A stretch of DNA of 64,000 nucleotides from an uncultured Methanoregula sp. (GCF_963678795.1 NZ_OY787452.1:186001-250000), one strand, 5' to 3'; positions 17,224 through 26,705 are shown, counted from the first letter of the stretch. Numbers and translations are program-made. Notes: a model not told the origin generated them from the sequence alone.

Positions 17224-18675
17224 ATGCCGGGTCACGTTACCAGGAGTGGCTTTCCTGCAAAAGAGAATGTCCAGTATCTGGTTATTCTTACAATATCCCT
17301 TGGTGCATTCCTCGCTGCATTTGATGCCAGTGCTGTTAACCTGGCAACCACCCTTTTTATCAGGGAATTCGGTACCGATTTTTCCACAGTATCTCTGATT
17401 ACTACGATCTATGAGATCGTGATGACCGTATTCCTTATTATTTTCGGAAAAGTAGCGGATCTCCAGGGTCTGAAAAAGACATATCTCCAGGGACTTGGTC
17501 TCTTTATTGCCTCTTCGTTCCTGTGCGGGCTCTCCTGGGGAATCCTGCCTTTTATTATCTTCCGTGTTTTCCAGGCCACGGGTGCTGCGATGATATTTGC
17601 TTCAGCACCGGCGCTGATGACAACAGTACTTCCGGAATCAGTCCATGGAAAAGCTCTGGCATGGCTTAGTGTGATTACCAGTGTGGGTTTTTGTCTTGGG
17701 TGGGGTATTGGGGGATTAATCATCCACCTCATCGGATGGAAATGGGTTTTTTTAAGTAATGTCCCCATAGGAATTGCCGTAATTCTGCTGGGAAAGAAAA
17801 TTCTCTCCGAACCGGTCCGGCATACCACCCGCGATCCGTTTGATTATCGAGGAGCAATCATTGTCGCATTCTTTATCGGCGTTTTTCTTCTCGGGCTTTC
17901 AGTCATTGAAATCCCGGGCATGAGTGATCTTGTACTCGGACTAATTTTCTTTATCGCTATTATTGCGGCAGTGATCTGCTATGGTCATTTAAAGAAGTGT
18001 CCGTTTCCCGTTATCGATATAAATCTCTTAAAAAAACCCGGATATTCTATTGCGCTGGCGGTTTCAACTATCGTCACGTGCCTGACAGTAAGCGTGAGCT
18101 TTCTTTTTCCCTTATACCTGCATGAATTTGAACACGTGGATTACTTCCATTCAGGACTCATCCTCATGGGAAGTTCAGTTTTTTCCATGATTATTTCTCC
18201 GTTTGTCGGGGGTTTCGCCGATCGACACGGATCACGACGGGTCTGTATCTGGGGATTATTATTAATCCTGGTTTCCATGCTGTTATTCAGCGTCATTCCG
18301 ATTGCAAGTGGTTTTCTTGTAATGTCCGCGGTTCTATGCCTGTTCCGCATAGCTGGCGGGGCGATCAACGGACCTCTCGATAAAGTTATCCTGAATCACT
18401 GCCCGGTCGAATCAAGAGGAAGCGGTTCGGGAATCATGATGACCGTGCGACATTCAACCCGTGTCATTGCAATTGTATTTGTTGAGATTTTTTTCGGGGC
18501 ATCGATCTTCAGTGCCGGGATCTCTTCCACCGGAGAGACCCTCATCTCCGAAACAAATCTGAGTCTTTTCTCTGACGGATTCCAGATATTTTTTATTATC
18601 TGTTCCTGTTTAGCTGTCGTCGCACTCATCCTTTCATTATCGATCCGTGAGAGATCCTACGTTAAACCGGTATAA
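17224..18675 (+). CDS. MFS transporter, 14-helix drug-efflux (DHA2) type
   Basis: A 483-residue membrane protein with about 14 hydrophobic helices. The MFS loop motif between helices 2 and 3 is GKVADLQGLKKTYLQG, and a second loop GGFADRHGSRRVC follows helix 8 or so. The ATSAPALMTTVLP-like region and GWGIGGLI resemble motif C of drug/H+ antiporters. It likely exports small toxic compounds. The ATG at 17224 is preferred over a TTG at 17203. The upstream AT-rich stretch (ATAATAATAATATAATA at about 17180-17196) should be its promoter. No regulator gene is adjacent. Confidence 0.88.
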   Translation: MPGHVTRSGFPAKENVQYLVILTISLGAFLAAFDASAVNLATTLFIREFGTDFSTVSLITTIYEIVMTVFLIIFGKVADLQGLKKTYLQGLGLFIASSFLCGLSWGILPFIIFRVFQATGAAMIFASAPALMTTVLPESVHGKALAWLSVITSVGFCLGWGIGGLIIHLIGWKWVFLSNVPIGIAVILLGKKILSEPVRHTTRDPFDYRGAIIVAFFIGVFLLGLSVIEIPGMSDLVLGLIFFIAIIAAVICYGHLKKCPFPVIDINLLKKPGYSIALAVSTIVTCLTVSVSFLFPLYLHEFEHVDYFHSGLILMGSSVFSMIISPFVGGFADRHGSRRVCIWGLLLILVSMLLFSVIPIASGFLVMSAVLCLFRIAGGAINGPLDKVILNHCPVESRGSGSGIMMTVRHSTRVIAIVFVEIFFGASIFSAGISSTGETLISETNLSLFSDGFQIFFIICSCLAVVALILSLSIRERSYVKPV

Positions 18676-18724
18676 CAGATCCCGCCGCAGAACCCCGGAT
18701 CCCGGTATACCCTCAGTTCTTTGA

Positions 18725-19953
18725 TCAACCCCAGTACTTCTCTAAATTTTCTTCCATGAACTTTGGATAGTCATCAACGCTTACCAACCTCCGATCAACT
18801 GAGAGATCGAAGAACAGAAACAACCGTAACGAATTTGAGTTTTCTCCGGAGTCCTTCCCAAACAAGTAGCCGGAAGAGATCAAACCGGAACAAATCTTCG
18901 TCAATCGTTCTCGGCCCACGTTGAACCTTTGAAAAGAACATCCATTGAAGAGTTACCCAGATATTCTTGAGGAGGAACGAGATTATCGTCAAGAGATAGC
19001 GGAGCACAACATTCCGGGAAGATGTTTTAGCTTTCACGATGTTTCGGATACGGTATGAAGATTCGATAGCGAACCGGTTCTTGTAGACCTGGTAGACTCT
19101 TCGGGGTTTCCAGTCAATGCCGTATACGACATAACCGAGATTCACATTCCCGAATTTTTTTATTCCTTCCCTGAAGGTACTGGACATCAATTGCGAGAGT
19201 AAGATCAAGAGGTTTACCAGTCCCCATCATCGTGTACTGGGCATACCGGGAATGATTCCCCCGGAGAATTTTCTTGAGTTCCTGGCCGTATTTTCTCACC
19301 GGCACGATATGCGGGATATTCTCATTCTGGAGAAACGAAAACACTTCGTTCGAGTAGAAACCACGATCGAGACAGAGAACGGTGATAGTCACTTTCGCGT
19401 TATTGATTATAGCTAGGAATTTCCGAATGTACTCGACCTTTGATACTCCCTTTTTTACCGGGAAAACTGCAAAGGTCTGCAGTTGACCTTTTGTTGTGAT
19501 ATAGAGCGAAACGTACGAGTAAAATGTCGTTGTTGATTTCTTCATTTTGCTCTTGAGAACGTAATCTTTGTTCGCTTCGATAATTTCACCATAATAAGGA
19601 TCGTCGGTGAAATCTATGGCAAAATGATACGATTTCCCGGGAACAAGGATCTGATTGTTTGAGTAAGTGAGGATCTTTGATTGTAATTCCAGAAGTGAAT
19701 CCAAATTCACCTTCGACAAATGGTATCTGACCGATGTTTCACACGGAACTTTTTCTACGACTTTATTGAGGGAATGCACTGATAGTTTGGTCGCTGACAT
19801 CCCGACGAGTGACTGGATGAGTGTCTTTTGTTTTAGCGTTCCATTGATGGAAATCGTTAGGTGCCGGTTGATTGCATTCACTGCTATTTCGGAACAATCT
19901 TCTGCTCGGAGCTCATTCTTTATTCGGCGGGCAATTTGCCGGTGTTTGACCAT
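18725..19953 (-). pseudogene. ISH3-like DDE transposase with frameshifts
   Basis: The first part (19953 down to about 19155) has the motif IDFTDDPYYG with the first Asp and LCLDRGFYSNEV with the second. The second part, in another frame, has YKNRFAIESSYRIR, the Y-R-E signature with the catalytic Glu. The switch falls at a run of seven A on the minus strand (plus-strand T run near 19155-19161); joining needs +1, so one extra base is the simplest cause. A further frame change near 18795 would add a natural-looking tail ending KFMEENLEKYWG at 18725. Programmed frameshifting cannot be excluded for the first site. Confidence 0.8.
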
Positions 19954-20028
19954 ATTCGGCGCCCGCTGCCTATTTAGATCTTACTGTCTTCTTTAGCTGT
20001 AACTAAAAATTAGTGAAGTACTGAACCC
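18726..20028 (-). mobile_element. ISH3-like insertion sequence, frameshifted
   Basis: Terminal inverted repeats: 18726-18750 and the reverse complement of 20004-20028 share CAGTACTTC-CTAA-TTT in register. Length about 1.3 kb suits the ISH3 family. The single transposase frame is broken, so the copy is probably immobile unless helped in trans. No clear target duplication is visible. Confidence 0.75.
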
Positions 20029-20045
20029 TGTAAATCCCGTAATTG

Positions 20046-20096
20046 AGCAGCGCAAAACCCGGAACAGTATTTTACGCGTTGAGCCTCGCTATGTTC
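20046..20096 (+). repeat. dispersed repeat type 1, copy a
   Basis: GCAAAACCCGG, a short variable part, then TTTTACGCGTTGAGCCTCGCT. The same order of blocks occurs at 20770, 21533 and 32313. It lies just outside the ISH3-like element. Confidence 0.5.
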
Positions 20097-20166
20097 GAAT
20101 TTTTTTATAATCCTGCCAAAAATAAAAATCGATATTGTTATTATAAATCCCGCGAGATTTGGCTTT

Positions 20167-20703
20167 ATGGTAATGATATACGATATCAGTAAATTGTATG
20201 CGGTAAATTCTCACCAGATTCTGTCAACATATCTTGATAACACCACAACGTCGATGGAAATTAAGGTTATTGTAGCTGCAGGTAGCGGTAGCGAAGAATA
20301 TGGAGGGTATGGAAAACCGATTACGTATACTCTTTTTAAAAGGATGTACACATCAATCACCGATGAAAAAGTTAAGAGTCTTTTATCCGATCGCATAAAG
20401 GCAAATCAGACTGCAATTAAAAAACTCGAAAATGAGTTAGCAAAAGAGATGAAGAAAAAAAATAGCAGTATAAATTTAAAAATTCCTGAATTACGAACAG
20501 AAATTAATTCTTTGAAACAGGAGTACCTGCAATTGCAAAATCCTGATTCTAATATTGTAAAAAAATTAATGCTTAGTGTGAAAAATCAGCAGAAAGATAC
20601 AGATAAATCAGCAAAAACAACCTATAATAAATTCCTTCAGTACCTTTCTGATCCAGAGTTCCACAATTCCAAGGATCCCGTAGATTTTACACAAATCCTC
20701 TGA
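20167..20703 (+). CDS. AT-rich orphan protein with coiled-coil segment
   Basis: A 178-residue protein I do not recognise. Residues 60-130 are Lys/Glu/Asn-rich and helical (NQTAIKKLENELAKEMKKK, then a leucine-spaced stretch), a likely coiled coil. There is no signal peptide or membrane helix. The gene is far more AT-rich than its neighbours, uses AAA/AAT/ATA codons heavily, and sits between an IS element and repeat-rich DNA, all signs of horizontal acquisition. TATA-like TTATAAAT lies about 25 bases upstream. ATG at 20167 or 20173. Confidence 0.7.
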   Translation: MVMIYDISKLYAVNSHQILSTYLDNTTTSMEIKVIVAAGSGSEEYGGYGKPITYTLFKRMYTSITDEKVKSLLSDRIKANQTAIKKLENELAKEMKKKNSSINLKIPELRTEINSLKQEYLQLQNPDSNIVKKLMLSVKNQQKDTDKSAKTTYNKFLQYLSDPEFHNSKDPVDFTQIL

Positions 20704-20769
20704 TTTTTTTCATTGTCTTTGAAGGCAGCTTTAAAGAAAACCAATAATCCTCATATCCGATGAAATTTT

Positions 20770-20822
20770 TGCGCTTTTCAGGATTTCGGGGAGTTTTTTC
20801 GCGTAGAGCCTCGTTCAAGGGA
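20770..20822 (+). repeat. dispersed repeat type 1, copy b
   Basis: Contains TTTTTTCGCGTAGAGCCTCGTT, matching the core of the other copies. The upstream CCCGG-rich half is degenerate here. Confidence 0.45.
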
Positions 20823-21240
20823 TCATGCGTGCATCAGCCTCCATCGATATTTTTCCTGCAATGAGGAGGAGTTCGCTGAAAAATTTTCACCCGGCAAAAG
20901 AAATTGCAAACAAAAAAATCCGGACCCGGTTGTTGAACCCGAAAAAATTCAGGCCTGATAGCGATTCAGTAAATCCCATGCCGGGATTCCGCTCCCTGCA
21001 AAAACCCTTCCACCCCTTTTCCGGATTACCCTGATTACAAAACCAGACCCCCTGCATATACCCCCCTTTCTTAGAGAATGCCCCTCTCCCATCGATATTC
21101 CTCCGACGGAGACCCGGATTACCGCGTTTGAACTATGGGGTGGAAAGACACACTCCAGTGGAAATGTTGTCCACGCCATTCAAAAAGTCTTTGATAACTG
21201 AGTATTTTCAAAAAATACTTGATTTTTATGGGATTTCGAC

Positions 21241-21328
21241 CTGCAAAATAGCGGGCCTGTACGGGCCCCGGTTTTCCAGCCAAACTGCAACCAGTTTCCG
21301 GGACAAAACCCCGCCGTAAGCCCGCTAT
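21241..21328 (+). repeat. dispersed repeat type 2, copy b, with 9-bp inverted repeat
   Basis: CTGCAAAATAGCGGGCCTGT starts the element. ATAGCGGGC (21248-21256) is the exact complement of GCCCGCTAT (21320-21328), enclosing about 63 bases, and GGGCC/GGCCC forms a smaller inner hairpin around the TGTAC. Similar blocks occur at 15199 (inverted) and 32413. Confidence 0.5.
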
Positions 21329-21532
21329 GAGCGAATTCTGATCGGGAAGAGATTTTTAGCCGGTTCCGTGAGATTTTTCAGCCGGAAAAACGTGTGTTCG
21401 ATGAACCGGAAGCGGATATGTGGCCAGGAACCGTATTCTGTAAGGGAGTGTATCCCAAAGGAGGCCAATTCGGGCCTTTTTCCGCCAGGCTCTCCAGTGA
21501 TCCTACCGGATAAGTTCCGGATAATTCCATTA

Positions 21533-21582
21533 CGCAAAAACCCGGCGGGGTGTTTTCTCGCGTAGAGTCTCGCTCTCCCGGG
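21533..21582 (+). repeat. dispersed repeat type 1, copy c
   Basis: Best-preserved copy: GCAAAAACCCGGCGGGG, then TTTTCTCGCGTAGAGTCTCG and CTCTCCCGGG. Nearly the same as the 32313 copy apart from scattered substitutions. Confidence 0.55.
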
Positions 21583-21737
21583 GTCCGGGGTACCAGCTCC
21601 CGTCAGGTACGGCGGTTTTATCATCCATGCCTTCGCAGGGCAGCCGCTCCTCCAGGAAGACGATCTGCCCGGGACAATTCCGGGTCTTCTCCCTGCACTT
21701 GCCGGATTAATTAAGCGCCGGATACAATCAGTACGTT

Positions 21738-22202
21738 ATGAGTACGGAGATCCCATGGGAAAAGTCACGGATGGAATTCAAACCCGTTGATATGTCAATA
21801 TCTTACAACGGGGGGATGCGGTTTACCGCACGCACCGCGTCCGGGAAGATCGTGTTCCCGATGGAAGCCCCGGTCGGTATGGGCGGGGACGGGAAGGTCC
21901 CCAACCCCATCCAGTACCTCATCGGCTCGCTCGGGGGCTGTGTCGGCGTGAAGATCCTCCTTGCCCTCTCCGACAAAGGTATTGTCCCGGATGACCTGAC
22001 CATCGGGATCCATGCAACCCGGAGAAAGACCATGCCCGCGTTCTTCGATCATGTCCACCTGACGGTCACGCTCCGGGCCGATGCTGATGATGCAATGGTC
22101 CCGGGGATCATAGAACAGACCCTTTCCCGTCTCTGCCCTATCGCTGCCATGTTCGCCGAGGTCGGGGAAGTGACTGCCGAACACCGGATTATCCGGAAAT
22201 AA
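21738..22202 (+). CDS. OsmC/Ohr family protein
   Basis: A 154-residue protein of the peroxide-reducing OsmC family. The two reactive cysteines are Cys68 in GSLGGCVG and Cys133 in SRLCPIA, at the normal spacing. It reduces organic hydroperoxides using thiols. It is monocistronic, with convergent acyltransferase downstream only 13 bases away. It is the only clear oxidative-stress gene in the window. Confidence 0.9.
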   Translation: MSTEIPWEKSRMEFKPVDMSISYNGGMRFTARTASGKIVFPMEAPVGMGGDGKVPNPIQYLIGSLGGCVGVKILLALSDKGIVPDDLTIGIHATRRKTMPAFFDHVHLTVTLRADADDAMVPGIIEQTLSRLCPIAAMFAEVGEVTAEHRIIRK

Positions 22203-22215
22203 CCATTCTCTTTTT

Positions 22216-23367
22216 TTACAGCACCCGCTTTACCCCGGGCACAGCTCGGATGAGGTGTGCAAGCACAAACGCACAGCAGATTGCGAGCGGGAGTTCAATG
22301 GCAAATTTGGCTATCGGGGGAAGGGCAATGCCGGTCAAGACAAGCGCGAGAGAGATAATGATGACCGGGTGGATGATGTACACGGTGTAGGAATCCCCGG
22401 CCATTGCCCGGGTGACAGGCCCCTGGTTTTTGAACCACCGGGAGAACATCCAGAGAAGCCCGACGATGATCATCACGCCGGCCATCATCTCCCAGAAGGC
22501 AAAGAGAAATGCCTGCCAGTGAAGTCCTCCCCGGATGAGTGAGATCCCTTCACCTGAACCTATGGTCAGGAGATAGAATGCAGGCAGTATGGCGATCAGG
22601 ATCGTGGCAGCAACCGCACAGATTTTTCCGGTCCGGGAGGGGATTTTGTCAAACCAGTTGTTCCGTGCTGCCCAGATGCCGATGATAAAGAACGCGATAT
22701 ATTGCGGGAAGAACGGGGGCTGGAAGTTGAAGAACGAGAAGGACCCTATCGGCAGGAAGATCCTGACAACCGCTGTTACCAGCCCAAGGAGAAGTCCCAG
22801 GGCGACGATGGGAATGACTTCGGGAAATGCAGAGGATTGTTGATCGCGGGGCGGTCCTGGCGGGCGGATGGTTACCCATGCAACATACAGGAGGGTTGCG
22901 ATCAGCAGGAGAAATACAAACCACATCGGCCCGAGCGCATGGCCGGTGACCGGATCGAAGATGGATTCCCAGCCGTCCGGAAGTGTCCCCGTGCCCAGCC
23001 TGATGATGAGGATGATGAGAGCGTTCATGAGCACAATCCAGACAACAAGCGGGATGCCGAGCCGTACCAGCCGGTCCCGGACGAACGCGGCTGTACCCTT
23101 GCGCCCGATCGAAGACGGGACGAAATATGCCGATATCAGGAGGAAGAAACCCATGAAAAAAGACTGGTTCACGATACAGATCAGGGACAGGATGAACGGG
23201 GCCATGGTACCATTCCCCGTTGTATCGACGTAGTACCAGCTGCCAAGCCCCCCGTAAGTTATTGCGCTGTGTGTTGTAATGACCAGGCAGATCAGGAGGA
23301 TGCGGATATTATCGATGAAGAGAAGTCGCTGTGCACCCTGCTTCTTTTCTGTCCCGGTATCGGCCAT
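22216..23367 (-). CDS. acyltransferase 3 family membrane protein (copy 1)
   Basis: A 383-residue integral membrane protein with about ten helices. The opening FIDNIRILLICLVITTHSAI carries the family's Asn-x-Arg and His in the first helix, and the last helices hold YTVYIIHPVIII with a second conserved His. Members acylate sugars, lipids or envelope polymers. It faces a second member of the same family across a 155-base divergent promoter region, suggesting a shared role in envelope modification. Confidence 0.88.
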   Translation of the reverse strand: MADTGTEKKQGAQRLLFIDNIRILLICLVITTHSAITYGGLGSWYYVDTTGNGTMAPFILSLICIVNQSFFMGFFLLISAYFVPSSIGRKGTAAFVRDRLVRLGIPLVVWIVLMNALIILIIRLGTGTLPDGWESIFDPVTGHALGPMWFVFLLLIATLLYVAWVTIRPPGPPRDQQSSAFPEVIPIVALGLLLGLVTAVVRIFLPIGSFSFFNFQPPFFPQYIAFFIIGIWAARNNWFDKIPSRTGKICAVAATILIAILPAFYLLTIGSGEGISLIRGGLHWQAFLFAFWEMMAGVMIIVGLLWMFSRWFKNQGPVTRAMAGDSYTVYIIHPVIIISLALVLTGIALPPIAKFAIELPLAICCAFVLAHLIRAVPGVKRVL

Positions 23368-23522
23368 AGAAAAAATCCACGGTATAATCCTATTTATTCA
23401 TTTGTTAATCATAGCGCAGGGTATGATGGTCCACAGGCACACAGAGCCGTTCAGATTATTTTTTTGGGGACAAATAAAATCGCAATAGTATTCAGTCAAA
23501 GGATGACATAACTGGATAGTTC

Positions 23523-24632
23523 ATGGTCCGGCTGCATTATCTTGACAACCTGCGGTGGATGTGCATCCTCGTGCTATTCCCGCTCCACGCTGCATTCGTG
23601 TTCTGTTCAGGATGGTACGGGTATTATGTCCTGTCCGATTACACCTCCACGGCTGCACATTGTCTCGCGGTTGTTGTTGAGCCCTGGATCATGCCGGTGC
23701 TATTCAGTATTGCAGGAATAAGTACGAAATTTGCATTACAGAAGCGTACACCTCAGATATACCTCAAAGAACGGGTCACAAAACTCCTTGTCCCGTTCCT
23801 GGCAGGACTGGTCTTCATCTGCCCCGTGATTGCATACTATGCCCAAAAATTCCACAACGGCTACACCGGGAGCTTTTTTGGTGCGTTTGTGCAGTTCTTC
23901 AGCTCTGTTCAAAACGTGCAGGGTACGAACGGGATTACGGGGGGATTCAGCGCTGACCACCTCTGGTTCATCCTCTTCCTGTTCATCATATCCGTCCTGG
24001 CACTCGGTGTGATCCTCCTTTTGCAGCGACAGGAAAGGCTTCACGTCAATTTCGGTAACGTACGTCTTCCGGTTCTCTGTCTTTTGTTTATCCCGGTCTG
24101 GATCCTGAACATTGCCGGCATTAATGTGGCAGGATATTCTTTTGTTTCATATTTCGCCATATTCCTCATCGGGTACTACCTGTTTTCGATGGATACGGTC
24201 CTGGCCCGGCTGGAAAAGTACTGGGCAGGTCTCCTGGCTGCATGGATAGTCCTGATAATTCTCGTGATGTGGATGTACGGAATAATGCTCGGGCATTCCG
24301 AAGTATTCTGGGGGTCTTCCCCCGTCTATGTTTTAACCGGGTGGACCGGCGTTCTTGCCCTTCTTGGAGCGGGGAGGCACCTGCTGGATGTTTCCAATAA
24401 TTTCACTGCCTATCTGGGTGCAGCAGCGTACCCGGTGTATATTATCCACGAGGCAATACTGGTGGCAATTGCCTATTACGTGGTGATGCTTGCAATCCCT
24501 CCGGCTCTGCAGTATCTGGCCATCGTGATCTTCAGTGTCCTCCTGACATTTGCCTGCTACGAGATCCTCAGGAGAATCCCGGTAGTACGGGCTCTGTTCG
24601 GGATTGCCGGCCCGGAAAAGAAACCTGCGTGA
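23523..24632 (+). CDS. acyltransferase 3 family membrane protein (copy 2)
   Basis: A 369-residue membrane protein of the same family as its divergent neighbour: YLDNLRWMCILVLFPLHAAF at the N-terminus and PVYIIHEAILVAIAY near the end, with about ten helices between. It is distant in sequence from copy 1, so the pair is not a recent duplication. Substrate unknown; an O-acyl group on an envelope polymer is the family expectation. Confidence 0.88.
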   Translation: MVRLHYLDNLRWMCILVLFPLHAAFVFCSGWYGYYVLSDYTSTAAHCLAVVVEPWIMPVLFSIAGISTKFALQKRTPQIYLKERVTKLLVPFLAGLVFICPVIAYYAQKFHNGYTGSFFGAFVQFFSSVQNVQGTNGITGGFSADHLWFILFLFIISVLALGVILLLQRQERLHVNFGNVRLPVLCLLFIPVWILNIAGINVAGYSFVSYFAIFLIGYYLFSMDTVLARLEKYWAGLLAAWIVLIILVMWMYGIMLGHSEVFWGSSPVYVLTGWTGVLALLGAGRHLLDVSNNFTAYLGAAAYPVYIIHEAILVAIAYYVVMLAIPPALQYLAIVIFSVLLTFACYEILRRIPVVRALFGIAGPEKKPA

Positions 24633-24984
24633 GTTGCTCACTGTTTTTTCTCAGGTTACATGAGATAATAGAAGATATCACGACGGTCAGGATCATGGAG
24701 TCAGAGATGAACCCTGCCTGAATCGTGAAATTAAGGAAGTATACCAGTTGTTGCCTGCATGTCCGCAGATACCCCCTCCCTGATCGGCAGGAAGGCATCA
24801 CGATGTTCCTTCGGGTCACTGCCGGGCAGAATTCTTCTGGCAGATCATCCCATAGCGCAGGAACCGGCAGGGCCTTCCCCCGTCCGGGTTATCCTTCAAC
24901 GGGAAACTGTCCGGAAATATTTTTCCGGCAATCCGGCAACGGTCACATCGGAACGGCTAAATAAAAAAAATACAGACGGGGTTC
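24633..24984. other. intergenic stretch with no supported gene
   Basis: 352 bases with overlapping short frames but no recognisable product. The A-rich tract CTAAATAAAAAAAATAC at about 24957-24973 is a good TATA region for the following small gene. Confidence 0.5.
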
Positions 24985-25176
24985 ATGAAGATCAGCAAAG
25001 AATGGGACTGGAGTCAGCTGGGTACCGGGTTCTGGACAGGAGTTGCGGTTATCAGTCTGGTCAACATCGGGCTGATTATGGCTCACCATAATCAATTCCT
25101 CTATGACGAGTACATTCTCGGAATTTCAATTGTTATCATCGTTGTGTACCTGGTTGTCAGGAGCCGTTCAAAATAA
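24985..25176 (+). CDS. small two-helix membrane protein
   Basis: A 63-residue protein with hydrophobic segments at about 15-32 (FWTGVAVISLVNIGLIM) and 42-58 (ILGISIVIIVVYLVV), ending in Arg/Lys. An RBS-like GGGG is 6 bases before the ATG and a TATA region lies at the right distance. Function unknown. Confidence 0.65.
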   Translation: MKISKEWDWSQLGTGFWTGVAVISLVNIGLIMAHHNQFLYDEYILGISIVIIVVYLVVRSRSK

Positions 25177-25322
25177 TTTTTTGAGGATTGTCGCTGGCAA
25201 TTGTTCCTGGTTATTATTCCTGTGTCCCGTCAGGGTCGCCTGCACGCCGTTCCGGGCAAAACCGGATAAAACGCCATTTTTTTTAGCAATAGTTTAAGCA
25301 CTCACTCGTCTCATGTGAGGTT

Positions 25323-25553
25323 ATGCTTGAGGAGTTCTGTGAAGGAAATCACTGCGATCAATACATCCATTCTGAGGGGGGGTCTTTTGCACAGTGCCTT
25401 ATGGTCCAGAGAGAATTAGCCCGGGTTGGCAGCTGTCCGCTCCGGTATGACAGGATTGTGGCGAAGGCGATCCCGGAAGAACGAACCAATTCCCGCAGCG
25501 ATGTCAAAGGCGAGCCAAAGAAAAAGAAAGGATTTAACAACAGATCAAAATGA
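25323..25553 (+). CDS. small Cys-containing hypothetical protein
   Basis: A 76-residue protein with four cysteines (FCEGNHC, then SFAQC and SCPLRY) in its first 40 residues and a basic Lys-rich tail. The cysteines could form a Zn site. Composition in the first half looks coding. I do not recognise a family, and the basic tail may be disordered. Confidence 0.5.
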   Translation: MLEEFCEGNHCDQYIHSEGGSFAQCLMVQRELARVGSCPLRYDRIVAKAIPEERTNSRSDVKGEPKKKKGFNNRSK

Positions 25554-25582
25554 TCTGAAGGTATAGAAGGCCAGGAAGATTG

Positions 25583-25665
25583 CAGCGTGGTCATTACGGA
25601 TCTCCTCAATACAAGGTGCGGGACTCAGGAAAAAGGCCGCGAGTTCAAATCCCGTACATCAATTT
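25583..25665 (+). pseudogene. tRNA-like remnant
   Basis: The 3' part, GCGAGTTCAAATCCCG (about 25644-25659), looks like a T-arm with the standard TTCAAAT loop, and AGCGTGGTCATTACG upstream resembles a D-arm. The acceptor ends do not pair and the T stem has a mismatch, so it is not a working tRNA. It could be an old integration scar or chance. Confidence 0.25.
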
Positions 25666-25861
25666 CTGTTTTTCCCCTCTGAACATGTGAGTACAATTGA
25701 GAAAATCCCGCCATCCGTTACAATCTGATTTTTTCAGGGGATACGGACAGGGTGTTTCCTCGCATATGGCGTTCCCGTGATCGGCGAGTTTACAAAAAAG
25801 AGGCTCTGTTGAAATCCACTTTTTCCTTTTATTCGCTTATTTTCTTCTAAATGTAAGGAGT

Positions 25862-26030
25862 GTGACCCCCTCTCTCCCCCATAGGGGGAAGCAGCCCAAG
25901 GGGAGCATCCCCTTGACCCCCCCCTTCCGTTTTTTTGAGTTTTATTCAACCATTTGAGTGAATATCATTCCTCGGGGATACCTCTAGCGTGCGGGGGCGG
26001 AAGCATGATGTGCCGGAGCCCCGGGGAGCA
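25862..26030 (+). repeat. two-hairpin dispersed element, copy 2
   Basis: Hairpin 1 is TCCCCC/GGGGGA (25875-25880 with 25884-25889), then AGCAGCCC, then hairpin 2 CAAGGGG/CCCCTTG (25897-25915). The distal block GCGGGGGCGG...GTGCCGGAGCCCC ends near 26022. Stem bases differ from copy 1 but still pair. Confidence 0.6.
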
Positions 26031-26264
26031 ACTGCCTGATTCTCTTAAGGATTTCAACAGAACTAAAAAAGAAAAAAATTAGGCGATGCCTTAATTGAAG
26101 CCACCAATCAAAATTTTGTTTCAGGTTTTTTTAAGAAGCTATACCTGGAACAACATGCTGGACGCTCTTTTGGGCTTCGGTTTTACCCAGGCCCCCGCCA
26201 TTGGGGCATCCCCCGGATTACGATAACGACGTATTACCTGGTACCGGTCTCGTCCAATCGCAAT

Positions 26265-26296
26265 GCGCCCCGTCCCCCTCGGGGGACTGGTGGCGC
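26265..26296. repeat. strong GC-rich inverted repeat
   Basis: GCGCC (26265-26269) pairs with GGCGC (26292-26296), enclosing GTCCCC/GGGGAC. It lies about 55 bases beyond the stop of the leftward small membrane gene and could end its transcript. Confidence 0.4.
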
Positions 26297-26350
26297 AAGA
26301 GGGGAGAGGATATCAAAAGTTAGTGGCACCAAATGATGAATCACAAAAAA

Positions 26351-26623
26351 TTATCCTTTCACTTCGAGGTCCATCTCAACCCCGCCGGATGCCCCGGGCA
26401 CAACATTGTAGATGACCGCAACGATTGCACCTCCGATGAATCCAGGGACGCCGCCGAGAACCGTCATGACGACGAGGCCGACACTGAAGCCTAGCATGTG
26501 GCCGGCGAATGTCGATCCCATCCCGGTCAGACCTAAGGCGATGATCACGCCCATGAGAAATCCCCAGACCAGGCCGAATATGCCGAAGAATTTCCCGACG
26601 CTGACGATACCGAACTGCTTCAC
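26351..26623 (-). CDS. small membrane protein, about three helices
   Basis: A 90-residue hydrophobic protein starting at a GTG (26623): VKQFGIVSVGKFFGIFGLVW, then two more Gly-rich helices (MGVIIALGLTGMG; GLVVMTVLGGVPGFIGGAIV). The frame stays open far upstream but there overlaps the divergent pilin-like gene, so the long form is rejected. The N-terminal pattern (VSVGKFFGIFGLVWGF) resembles small archaeal membrane proteins of unknown function. Confidence 0.7.
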   Translation of the reverse strand: MKQFGIVSVGKFFGIFGLVWGFLMGVIIALGLTGMGSTFAGHMLGFSVGLVVMTVLGGVPGFIGGAIVAVIYNVVPGASGGVEMDLEVKG

Positions 26624-26705
26624 GAGGCAGGTTGTTGCTGCCCCGGCGGTGTTCCACAGTGCACCTATTAATATCCGGCCGGAGACTATTATCTGACACT
26701 CTATT

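Larger units (their letters stand above)
20704..21737. other. repeat-rich non-coding stretch
   Basis: No gene I can support. It holds two copies of dispersed repeat type 1 (20770-20822, 21533-21582) and one of type 2 (21241-21328). Short open frames (for example 20825-21034) have no family resemblance and odd composition. The last 40 bases carry the OsmC promoter (GATTAATTAAG near 21703). Confidence 0.6.
25554..26350. other. non-coding stretch with tRNA-like, hairpin and repeat elements
   Basis: Nearly 800 bases without a credible gene. It contains a tRNA-like remnant (about 25583-25665), a two-hairpin dispersed element (25862-26030), a degenerate relative of dispersed repeat 1 near 25740-25775, and a strong GC hairpin (26265-26296). 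The frames around 26150-26330 read like fragments in several frames on the minus strand, as decayed sequence does. Confidence 0.55.
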
